DNA of 64,000 nucleotides from Boswellia sacra. Lineage: Eukaryota; Streptophyta; Magnoliopsida; Sapindales; Burseraceae. This document shows positions 47,815-57,228 of this stretch, in pieces (the stretch's first letter is position 1; each line of letters starts with the position of its first letter). The stretch is from contig SNVD02007182.1 in NCBI GenBank assembly GCA_013180625.2, positions 186,001 to 250,000 on the forward strand, given 5' to 3'. The notes under the pieces are model-generated. The model saw nothing but the letters and a program-made list of their open reading frames with translations, was not told the DNA's origin and did not search any database. The translations under genes and the position numbers were made by a program.

Positions 47815-49237
47815 TGATGCGTTCGAAACTAGCAAGTGTACTAGTCGCACAAGTAATAAAGTGATAAGTAGATATCGTTCCCACGAGGATTAGTTCTAAT
47901 TGAATTTGTTATTTTCCAGCAATAATAAACTAAACAGGGGGGGTTTTGTTGATTGATTAACTAAACTTAATACGAAAGCAAATGAAGAATAACACAAAGC
48001 AAAGTTAAATGGAGTGAAAAATCAATGAGAGACACTTGGTTAAGAGTTCATTCTCTGCCACAAGATATGAATTTGTGAATTAACATAGAATTGTAATCCA
48101 ATTACAGCATTGAAGTTATCAACCGTAGATAACAACAAGCTCTGTTATCCCAATCTTTCCTTACTTTGTTGTTAAATAAAACAAGCTCTTTATTTAATCT
48201 CTATCCATTAAACAACCTAGAACAAGCTCTCTAAGTTTAATTCAATGGAAGCATTACGATGAGAAAGATAGGTTGATCTAAGCAATAATCACACAAGTTC
48301 GGATTATTTAACCTAGGTTGTATTTTCCAATTGCAATCTCTGATCACAATTTTGCTACTAATGATTGGAAATTCATGACAATTACGGATCAAGATTTCTA
48401 ATCTAGCAATAGACAACAACAGATTATATTCAGTTGGCCATTCCAAATACAATCAGTAAGCAATCATAAGCATTAGATATGGGAAAATACAAGCAACTTC
48501 AATTAGAGAATTGGATAACAATTTCTTACACAATCAACTCACAAAATCCATATCAAGGGCTTTGAAATCACCCTCAACCAATTCAGATTTAGTTACACAT
48601 ATTCAATCAGAATAACAAATACAATACAGAGAAATTCCAGAATTGAAAAGGAAAGAAAGAACTTAGCAAATTCTTTGAAAATCTTCTTTGTAGATGAATC
48701 TTCTTGGAATTGTAGTTCCTCCTCTTTCAAAATCTTCTTTCTCCTTCAAGAACTCCAAGGGATGAGAGAAATCCAGAAATGCAGCCTCCTCCCACGTTTT
48801 CCCCTCTTCAAGTTATGAAAATAAAACCCTAAAATGTGTTTAAATACTCTGCTACAGTAACCTGCTACAGTGTCCCGTATTATACATGCTACAGTGATTT
48901 GTGGAATTACATTTCTATACTTCTCACACTGTTTTGATTACAACTTTTGGTACACTGAATGGATTTATAAACCGTAAATTTCTCCAGAAAATAGACTTCG
49001 AGAGCTTTCCAACGGTATATAATATGTCATCGGGTTCATTGTATATCAATACAATTAAATCCGAGAAGATGGTGACTAGCAGAGGTGAAAATGAAGGGTT
49101 TTACTCCATTTTTGTGCAAGTTGCTCCAAAACTCCTACAAACATCAAAACCACACAAAAACATAAAAATACCAAGGAATATAGCAAAGAAACATGGACGA
49201 ATTGATATGAAAATGATATATAAATAGACACTTATCA
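47815..49237 (-). repeat. 3' LTR of the Athila-type element
   Basis: On the plus strand it starts TGATGCGTTCGAAACTAGC and ends ACACTTATCA. Near-identical to 55634-57057. It contains three GCTACAGT motifs near 48,850-48,895, a regular feature of such LTRs. Confidence 0.95.
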
Positions 49238-51197
49238 AATTCCCCCACACTTAAACTTTGCTAGTCCTCGAGCAACTACAACGATATGAAACAAAACTAA
49301 ACCGAAACAGAATCAAAGAAAAATTAAAACACACAAATGCTTCAACTTGCAAATAGGCCTCAAAGATTGTACTTAATTATAACCCAAGGAAAACTTCAAA
49401 ATAATGCACTTGATCAAGAATTTTATCCAAAGATTAGTTTCGCTTCACTTCAATTCTTCAAGTGTGTGTGTGTAGAGCCATTCTCACCTAATCACTTGTA
49501 ACCCGGATGAGTTTATGCATAAAAATGAATCATATTTAATATTGAAGATGTGTGTATAAATGAACTCCATAGGCCTGCTTTTCAAGTCACTCTCCACTAA
49601 TGTAGACATGCACAACACCAAGGATCAAGTAGGACTTTATTAAGCTTGTAACGTTTGGCTTGGGTGAAGGTATGATAAAGGATAATAATTTGGCTCAAAT
49701 CACCCACAAACACATAAATCATTCAAGACTATGTAGAGCTCAACCTTATAACACAACTTCATTTCAATTCACCAGGTTACTCCCCCAAACTTATTTAGAA
49801 CACTCAATCTTTTTTTTTTTTGCAGAAAACAAAAGAAAACTACACCCCCACACTTTGTTGTTTCATTCTTTTTAAGAACACTTAAGGGTATAGATCTCTT
49901 ATTCTTTTTCTTTTGTTCTCTCTTTTTTTTTCTTTTTTTTTATATTACACTTCCCCTCCCCCACACTTAAACAACACATTGTCCTCAATGTGTAAGTACG
50001 TGGACGATAAGTACAGATTGGTTTTTTTTTTCTTTTTTTTTTTTTTACAAACACAATAGAACTCACTTGCATTGCTCATGACACATCCCAACCTCCTCTA
50101 ACTTCCCAAAACCAGAACATAGCTCAAAATTTAATTGTGAATGATCTACATGCTCATAGGTAAGGGATAAACTGTTTGGAACAAATTCATTTGAGGTTAG
50201 GAAATCTTTTAGTGAGTTAACAAAGAAAAAGGCTTACAAGGCTCAAAGGGGTAACTAGGGATTAATTTCAGTCAAGGTTGGCTATTAAGGCTCAAACGGT
50301 CCAAAGATGGCCTAAATCATTTCCCCAATGTTGCACAGTCTAGGATTTCGCCTCGAGTGACCATCAAACAAGTTCTAGAATTCATTGAAATCTGAAGAAA
50401 CATTTAAATTGCATAAACTTGCTCTAAGTGAACAAATAACTCAGTGATATAGCTCAGTCTCAATGTTGCGCAAGGAATCAAAGGTAAAGCAAAAACCAAT
50501 ATACATTTCAAGCACACAGATCCATGCATCATTTATCATTTTCCAAGAGTTATTCTTAATTCAATCATTATCTTATCATCGACCCACAAAATGCAAGAAA
50601 AGAGGTACGTGGCGTTGTTACACCTGAGTCAAGATTGTATATTTCAACAATCCTTAGGACCAGTAGCCCGCAGACTTAAGGTTTCCAGCCTATATACCTT
50701 TATTATGAAGAACAAAACAAGAAACAAGACACTTCAAACAACATAAAATAAACAAACTACAGATTTATTTAGAGAGAATGCGTTTCAAGAGTTAAGGAAA
50801 CCCCATATTCTGCCATTCTCAGGTTTTTCCACAATGTTTTTTTTTTCGAATCGAAACTGATAAAGACAAAAACACACAACAACTCTAAATTACACAAAAC
50901 TAAACTTACTCATAAAATAACAAAGTCCAACAAGCCAGCAAACAAAAACAAGTCAGTTAGAATGGGTCTAAAAAGTTTAGAAGTTAGCCTCCTTATTCAG
51001 CCATTATGGATTGAAGAGATCCAGAATGCGTTTCAAGAGAAATTAAACTTTTTAAGCCACCACTCTAAAAGCCATGATTAGAAAATATTACCTGGGGCGA
51101 AAGAAATAACCTGAAAAAGCTCAAAAGAAATGAAAACTCTCAAATAAACACAATAAAAAGAAAGCAAACAAAAACAAAGCAAACCAGCAGATAGAGA
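49238..51197. other. Polypurine tract and non-coding 3' region of the Athila-type element
   Basis: 49,238-49,255 is the polypurine tract (minus strand TTTAAGTGTGGGGGAATT). The remainder has no supported ORF. It contains the phrase CCCACACTTAAACAACACATTGTCCTCAATG near 49,960-49,991 (split here as CCCACACTTAAACAACACA and TTGTCCTCAATG), common in Athila-type 3' regions. AGAATGCGTTTCAAGAG occurs twice, at about 50,777 and 51,023. The last part may include 3' UTR of the captured LOG transcript. Confidence 0.6.
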
Positions 51198-51847
51198 TTA
51201 CAGATGGAGTGTTAAATCCAGTTTACGCCTCTTATTGCCTTCTCCAAACCAATCTATCCGAGCCATTGTTGAATCAGGCGAATAGACGAATTCTTGTAAT
51301 TTGTCAATTAACTCCCCTGCAGTTGAAGCTGTAACCAGGATTTGCCTCGCTGACTGTGAGATGAAGTTTTTTTCTACTGCTTGATCAAGAAAAGACAACA
51401 AACCATCAAAAAAATTATTGACATTTAACAAACCAATGGGTTTCCGATGGATGTTTAGCTGTGCCCAAGAGGTGATTTGAAATATCTCCTCTAATGTACC
51501 ATAACCACCGGGCAAAGCTATAAATGCATCAGATTTAATGACCATATGTGCAATACGCTCATGCATGCTAGAGACCTGTAACTCTTCCCCGATTGTGTTG
51601 CCTACGATATCTCGCACAGCTAATGGTTTAGGGATAATGCCGAGAACTTTACTTCCTCCCAAGGATGCAGCTGTCGACACACACCCCATTAACCCAAGAC
51701 TACCCCCTCCATAAATCAAATGAATACCCCTCGCAGCTAATGTCCTACCAAGATCAAGAGCTGCTGTTGTAAACTCTCCATCTTACCAAATTGCGATCCA
51801 CAAAATACGCATATATTTTGGAATCGCCGAATTGGTGTTTTCTCCAT
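51198..51847 (-). pseudogene. LOG: Intron-less LOG (cytokinin riboside 5'-monophosphate phosphoribohydrolase) copy captured by a retrotransposon
   Basis: LOG enzymes release active cytokinin bases from their riboside monophosphates in the cytosol. The copy is full length: ATG at 51,847 (MEKTPIRRFQNICVFCGS) to stop at 51,198 (RRKLDLTLHL), 650 bases, one short of 217 codons. Signature motifs are present: CVFCGS, IYGGGSLGLMG, SSMHERIAHM, DAFIALPGGYGTLEE and WAQLNIHRKPIGLLNVNNFF. A one-base loss after CGSQFGK (near 51,783) shifts the frame, which resumes at GEFTTAALDLG. Downstream the frame is clean for more than 180 codons. Plant LOG genes normally have several introns and none is present here, so the copy came from a spliced RNA. 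It lies on the same strand as the element. No intact start remains in the main frame; the next ATG is in GLMG. Confidence 0.88.
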
Positions 51848-51989
51848 TTCTACAAGTGCTTTAAACTTGTGTAAGACAATGATGCACGTTAGGTATTATG
51901 CTTTTCAATTGCAAGACAGGTTATGGAATGACATACGAAAATATGTAGAATGTATATATACACACATAAAACTCTCAAATTTTGACACA

Positions 51990-52246
51990 TGGGGACATAC
52001 TTTCGGTGGGGGTTGCTCGATGCAGATTTATCGCCCCAAGATTTGAAAAAATGAGATATGCTTTCGGCGGGATTTGACAAAACCTACACACTTGTCTCCC
52101 ATGTGAAGCATGAAAAGTAGAGATTACTTTCAACGGAGGTTGACAAAACCTCCACACTTGTCTCTCACATGTGCATGAAAAATGGAGATATACTTTCGGC
52201 GGAGGTTGACGAAACCTCCACACTTGTCTCTACGTGTGCTTATGAC
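51990..52246. repeat. Tandem repeat with hairpins upstream of the LOG copy, unit about 65 bp
   Basis: Units begin at about 51,990 (diverged), 52,051, 52,117 and 52,182. Each holds TACTTTCGGCGGAGGTTGAC, then AAACCTCCACACTTGTCTC. GGAGGTT and AACCTCC within a unit can pair as a short stem. The array sits 150-400 bases upstream of the LOG start codon in transcription order. Confidence 0.8.
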
Positions 52247-52465
52247 ATGGGGTAGTCATATGGTTTGTCAAAAAGAAAACTTGAAATTAAAACAAACAAA
52301 ATCAACAAACAACAACAACACAAAAACAACATTGATAATCAGATCAAACGAAACAAGAAAGAAATAAAATTCGACAACAACAACACACATTCAAATATAC
52401 AAGTAGTTGTGATTGTGGCTCACATCTTCCTCTGGTTTTACGTCCAGTAACGGCTGAAACGCCTT

Positions 52466-53021
52466 CTATGAGTCGGGGATTTGCTTCCCATCCAGTTTTC
52501 TTATAAACTGGCAAACAGGGTCGTTTTTAGTCAGATTCCCTAGACTATAACACTGCAATTCATCACGAAATTGTGTCCATAGATTAAGTAATTCACGCTG
52601 AACAAGTCCACAAGAATGAGACTCAAGAGTTAATAAAAACATTATCCAGCGACTCATTACTCAAACCATTCTTAATAAATGAAAGTTTATCTTCTCTATT
52701 CCTGGACGCAAAACCTAATGAACGACAAGTCTGGTTACAATTCCATCTAGCACATTTATAACATACTTGTAACCTTTTCGCTCTTCGCCTCTTGGCGTAG
52801 TAGCTCTTTCCTAGACCAGGCATGTATTTTGCGAGATTAATGTCCGGCTCACCGGACAATCTCACCTTGGCTTCGATAAGCCATCGGATATCAGCAGGCA
52901 CATTTAAGAGCATCAATGCCCAAAGTCTAGTCATCCATACTTTATAAATTTTAAACACAGCATTTTGAGAAAGTGAATGGAAATATTTACGAAGGTTTGA
53001 CAAAAAGATATCGGCATCCAT
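52466..53021 (-). pseudogene. Second captured gene-like segment, unknown family
   Basis: Two overlapping frames join into one protein-like text of about 185 residues. 53,021-52,623 starts MDADIFLSNLRKYFHSLSQN and has WALMLLNVPADIRWLIEAKV, NLAKYMPGLGKSYYAKRRRA, and a Cys motif CYKCARWNCNQTC. After one extra T near 52,637 it continues LTLESHSCGLVQRELLNLWT, then FRDELQCYSLGNLTKNDPVC and a stop at 52,466 (DGKQIPDS). It does not look like gag, pol or env of any retroelement I know. I think it is a host gene fragment, but I do not recognise the family. It is intron-less and on the element's strand. Confidence 0.55.
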
Positions 53022-53034
53022 TGGAGAAGAGAAA

Positions 53035-53165
53035 ATGAGAGATATTACCGATAATATGATTGAGTTTGTTCTTCTCCTAGATATGCACGTTTTAAACCTT
53101 CGGGCAATGGTTTCAGCTCTCCTATGGATGTTTCCTCAAGCTGTTGCACAAATGAATTCGAAGTA
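53035..53165 (-). pseudogene. Second, divergent pol-entry fragment in the Athila-type element
   Basis: The minus strand reads VQQLEETSIGELKPLPEGLK, then RAYLGEEQT and, after a frameshift, NSIILSVISL. This is the ELKPLPxxLKYAFLGE entry of gypsy pol. A different version (NHRFLGENDTLLVTMEMGLA) lies at 53,751-53,690. Two unlike copies of the same segment point to fusion of two element lineages. The second captured gene-like segment begins immediately downstream. Confidence 0.6.
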
Positions 53166-53276
53166 CGAAATAATCAAATTAAACAAAAGGAATGAAAAGA
53201 AAAGAGCAGAAACGAAACTAAAGACACATAAAAGAGATAACAACACAATAGCAAACAAAAGTCAAAAACAAGTAAA

Positions 53277-53277
53277 A

Positions 53278-53323
<46 letters not shown>

Positions 53324-53325
53324 AC
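53277..53325. repeat. (AT)n microsatellite
   Basis: About 48 bases of nearly pure TA dinucleotides with one interruption (ATATTATA) near the middle. Confidence 0.95.
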
Positions 53326-53544
53326 AAATAAGACAGATGGCAAAGAGAGATAAAACCTGATCAATTTGATGGCCTACGAAAGGAATCTCCTCGAGACACA
53401 AAAATCGATCATTATTACCTTATTTTATTTTTCTTTTCTTTTCTTTTATTTATTTTTCAAAAACATTGGGTTACCTCCCAATAAGTGTTTGGTTTAACGT
53501 CCTCAGCTCGACGTTGGTTCCATCATGAGAGGATCCAATCTCCG

Positions 53545-53751
53545 CTATGCTTCTCTAGTGGGCTTGGATCCTTCTTCCAACAAGAAATGGTGTATGCATA
53601 TGGCTGGGCCTTGGATGTTAGCAATCATCCAAGTAATAGCTATTTTGTGATCTCTAAGTACTCGGATGAGTTTCTCTTCTTGTAGTGGTGCAAGGCCCAT
53701 TTCCATTGTAACTAGCAAAGTATCATTCTCACCCAAGAATCTATGATTCAA
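53545..53751 (-). pseudogene. RT entry remnant of the Athila-type element
   Basis: Reads APLQEEKLIRVLRDHKIAIT then WMIANIQGPAICIHHFLLEE and GSKPTREA, the start of gypsy RT, then stops. The expected palm domain with YVDD is absent. The next sequence (TTGGGAGGTAACCCAAT at about 53,463-53,479, minus strand) is the phrase that normally follows the end of pol in such elements, so RT, RNase H and integrase appear to have been deleted as one block. Confidence 0.7.
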
Positions 53752-53772
53752 ATGATCTGGAAGTGACTTAAG

Positions 53773-55555
53773 CTACAAGGTATTGGCTTTCATCATAGAA
53801 GGAAGAAGTTTCTCATTAGATAAAGACAATTCAATATACGAAACATCATACCTGTTTATAGTTATGGCTATAGTCTTATCTAAGCTTGCCACAACTTCTT
53901 TCAATTCTTTAGACACTTGTATCAAAATTCTTGATTCCTTAGAATTTTCTATCCCTATGTGCTCACTAATAGCTACATCCAATCCATTCTTGCAAGTTAA
54001 CTCAAAACATTGTTGTGGCAAAGAATCAATAACGTCAACTGCAAAAACAGAATGTAAGTTACTAGGGTACCTCATTGCCTCAAAAATATTGAAACGGATA
54101 ACCTTGCCATCAAACTCTATGGTGAGAGTGCCATCATGAACATCAATCTTTGTTCTAGCAGTTTTCGAGAATGGTCTCCCTAAAAGAATCGGTGTTGGAT
54201 TAGAAGATGTCTCATCCTCTATTTTAAGGACATAGAAGTCTGCTGGGAAAATCAATTGATTCACCTGCACAAGCACATCTTCCACAACTCTTTTGGGATA
54301 TGCATTAAAATGATCAGCAAACTGAATGGTAATACCAGTTTTCGCAAAAGGTCCAAGATTTAAAGAAGCATAAATAGAATATGGCATGACATTAATAGAT
54401 GCTCCTAAATCTAACATAGCTCTTTCAAACTTGGGTTTACCAATGGTGCATGGAATGGTGAACGTACCTGGATCTTTGCATTTCGGAGGAATTTTTCTTT
54501 GTAGAACAGCTGAAACATTTTCTCCTACACTTACTTTCTCATTTCTTTTCAACTTTCTCTTGCTAGTGCATAACTCCTTGAGACATTTTATATAACGAGG
54601 TGCTTGCTCGATAGCATCCAGAAGTGGTATATTTACCTCGATTTTCTGAGAAGTTTCCAGGATTTCTTTTTCTTGTTCCTCCTTCTTCGATTTTGCCAAT
54701 CTGCTAGGAAAAGGTGGAGGAGTAACATAAGAAGGAATAGTAGTTTTAAGACTTACCTCAGAGGATGATGTCTTGTTCATGGTGGAAGTGGTGTCATCTT
54801 CTTCATCAGTTTGTGATTTCTTTGGTAGGACATCTAATTGCTCTCTATTTTGCAAAGTTATCGCACATGAATTCTCTCTTGGATTTATCACCATTTGACA
54901 AGATAATTCTTTTGAGCCTTGGCCCTCAAATTTGCTCATGCTAGTGGCCAATTGTCCCATTTGATTTGCCAGGTTTTGGATACTTACCCCAGTTTCCTGC
55001 TGGAATTGCATTGTGTTAGTGGCAAGTGCATTAACAATATCCTGGAGTGACATACCTGAGTTTTTTGGAGCTGGTTGTGGTGCTGGTTGTGGCATTGGTG
55101 GTGGTTGCATTTGAAATGGTTGCTGCACTCTAGGTTGATTAAAACCTTGTGTTGATTTGGTATGGCATTTGGGACGATTGGTTGATGATTCCAGTAACTG
55201 AAATTAGGGTGATCTTCCCATCCAGCATTGTAAGTGTTAGAGAAGGATCATACCATTGCCTTGTTTGTCCTGGAAATCCATCCATGGCATTGGCTTGTTC
55301 CATATCTCCTTGCAAAGTTGGATACATGTCGATTGGATGCTCCATGGTAGAATATACCTCACATACATAAGATTTCTGCATATGTCCTACAGCCATGTTT
55401 TCCAAAAGAGAAGCTAACTCAGAAAGTTGTTGCTCAATGTTCGGAGTGCTTACCTCATTTACTCTCCATGGTAGTTGTGGCTCAAATCCGCCACTGAATT
55501 GATGGAAGTTTACTGCCATGTCGTCTAAACACAAACAATCAGAAAAGAAAAACAA
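53773..55555 (-). pseudogene. gag tail and protease of the Athila-type element
   Basis: 55,555-55,139 holds the C-terminal gag segment (QLSELASLLENMAVGHMQKS, STMEHPIDMYPTLQ) close behind the primer site; the gag core that should precede it is missing. A one-base shift near 55,140 leads into 55,128-53,773 (451 codons): Gln/Pro-rich linker, QMGQLATSMSKFEGQGSKEL, and then the protease with FTIPCTIGKPKFERAMLDLG, ASINVMPYSIYASLNLG and TPILLGRPFSKTARTKIDVH. The protease frame is intact, and its active site is the DLGAS form usual for this lineage. Confidence 0.8.
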
Positions 55556-55609
55556 ACAAAAATATGAATCAACAATGAAAACAAAATAACAAATCGATTA
55601 GAAAATCAA

Positions 55610-55627
55610 TCCCCGGCAACGGCGCCA
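55610..55627 (-). other. Primer-binding site of the Athila-type element
   Basis: Minus strand TGGCGCCGTTGCCGGGGA, six bases from the 5' LTR. It is the diagnostic Athila-type site and is undecayed, unlike those of G1 and G2. Confidence 0.92.
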
Positions 55628-55633
55628 AAAACT

Positions 55634-57057
55634 TGATGCGTTCGAAACTAGCAAGTATACTAGTCGCACAAGTAATAAAGTGATAAGTAGATATCGTTCC
55701 CACGAGGATTGATTCTAATTGAATTTGTTATTTTCCAGCAATAATAAACTAAACAGGGGGGGTTTTGTTGATTGATTAACTAAACTTAATACGAAAGCAA
55801 ATGAAGAATAACACAAAGCAAAGTTAAATGGAGTGAAAAATCAATGAGAGACACTTGGTTAAGAGTTCATTCTCTGCCACAAGATATGAATTTGTGAATT
55901 AACATAGAATTGTAATCCAATTACAGCATTGAAGTTATCAACCGTAGATAACAACAAGCTCTGTTATCCCAATCTTTCCTTACTTTGTTGTTAAATAAAA
56001 CAAGCTCTTTATTTAATCTCTATCCATTAAACAACCTAGAACAAGCTCTCTAAGTTTAATTCAATGGAAGCATTACGATGAGAAAGATAGGTTGATCTAA
56101 GCAATAATCACACAAGTTCGGATTATTTAACCTAGGTTGTATTTTCCAATTGCAATCTCTGATCACAATTTTGCTACTAATGATTGGAAATTCATGACAA
56201 TTACGGATCAAGATTTCTAATCTAGCAATAGACAACAACAGATTATATTCAGTTGGCCATTCCAAATACAATCAATAAGCAATCATAAGCATTAGATATG
56301 GGAAAATACAAGCAACTTCAATTAGAGAATTGGATAACAATTTCTTACACAATCAACTCACAAAATCCATATCAAGGGCTTTGAAATCACCCTCAACCAA
56401 TTCAGATTTAGTTACACATATTCAATCAGAATAACAAATACAATACAGAGAAATTCCAGAATTGAAAAGGAAAGAAAGAACTTAGCAAATTCTTTGAAAA
56501 TCTTCTTTGTAGATGAATCTTCTTGGAATTGTAGTTCCTCCTCTTTCAAAATCTTCTTTCTCCTTCAAGAACTCCAAGGGATGAGAGAAATCCAGAAATG
56601 CAGCCTCCTCCCACGTTTTCCCCTCTTCAAGTTATGAAAATAAAACCCTAAAATGTGTTTAAATACTCTGCTACAGTAACCTGCTACAGTGTCCCGTATT
56701 ATACATGCTACAGTGATTTGTGGAATTACATTTCTATACTTCTCACACTGTTTTGATTACAACTTTTGGTACACTGAATGGATTTATAAACCGTAAATTT
56801 CTCCAGAAAATAGACTTCGAGAGCTTTCCAACGGTATATAATATGTCATCGGGTTCATTGTATATCAATACAATTAAATCCGAGAAGATGGTTGACTAGC
56901 AGAGGTGAAAATGAAGGGTTTTACTCCATTTTTGTGCAAGTTGCTCCAAAACTCCTACAAATATCAAAACCACACAAAAACATAAAAATACCAAGGAATA
57001 TAGCAAAGAAACATGGACGAATTGATATGAAAATGATATATAATTAGACACCTATCA
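55634..57057 (-). repeat. 5' LTR of the Athila-type element
   Basis: Near-identical partner of 47815-49237. Differences seen include G/A at about 55,657, AG/GA at about 55,710, G/A at about 56,275, a one-base indel at about 56,891 and three or four changes in the last 120 bp. Confidence 0.95.
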
Positions 57058-57228
57058 GTAACTAACACGGTTGGTACACAAGAAGTGTCTAAATAATTAA
57101 AATACCAATAAAATATGAAGTAGACCTATAAATCAAATAACAATACAAAACTAAATCCATCATTTGGTACATAATCTCCAAAGCACAACCCTTTTACCAT
57201 GAAAACAAATACAAGTAGCCAAGGAAAA

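Larger units (their letters stand above)
47815..57057 (-). mobile_element. Recent, non-autonomous Athila-type LTR retrotransposon carrying a LOG gene copy
   Basis: LTRs 47815-49237 and 55634-57057 differ at about eight positions in 1,424. The primer site 55610-55627 (TGGCGCCGTTGCCGGGGA on the minus strand) is the classic Athila type, and the polypurine tract is AAGTGTGGGGGAATT. Flanks GTAGC / GTAAC are a 5-bp target duplication with one change. The interior keeps only the gag tail, protease and the first residues of RT. The gag core, most of RT, RNase H and integrase are absent. The rest is a LOG-gene copy, another gene-like segment, repeats and non-coding sequence. It must have been mobilised by proteins from another element. 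Confidence 0.92.

Noticed and set aside
48237..48452. 71-codon minus-strand ORF repeated exactly at 56,056-56,271
   Set aside because: The repeat is only because both lie in the two LTRs of the Athila-type element; no known protein.
48850..48900. Three GCTACAGT words in a row
   Set aside because: A regular feature of this LTR type and present in both LTRs; not treated as a separate element.
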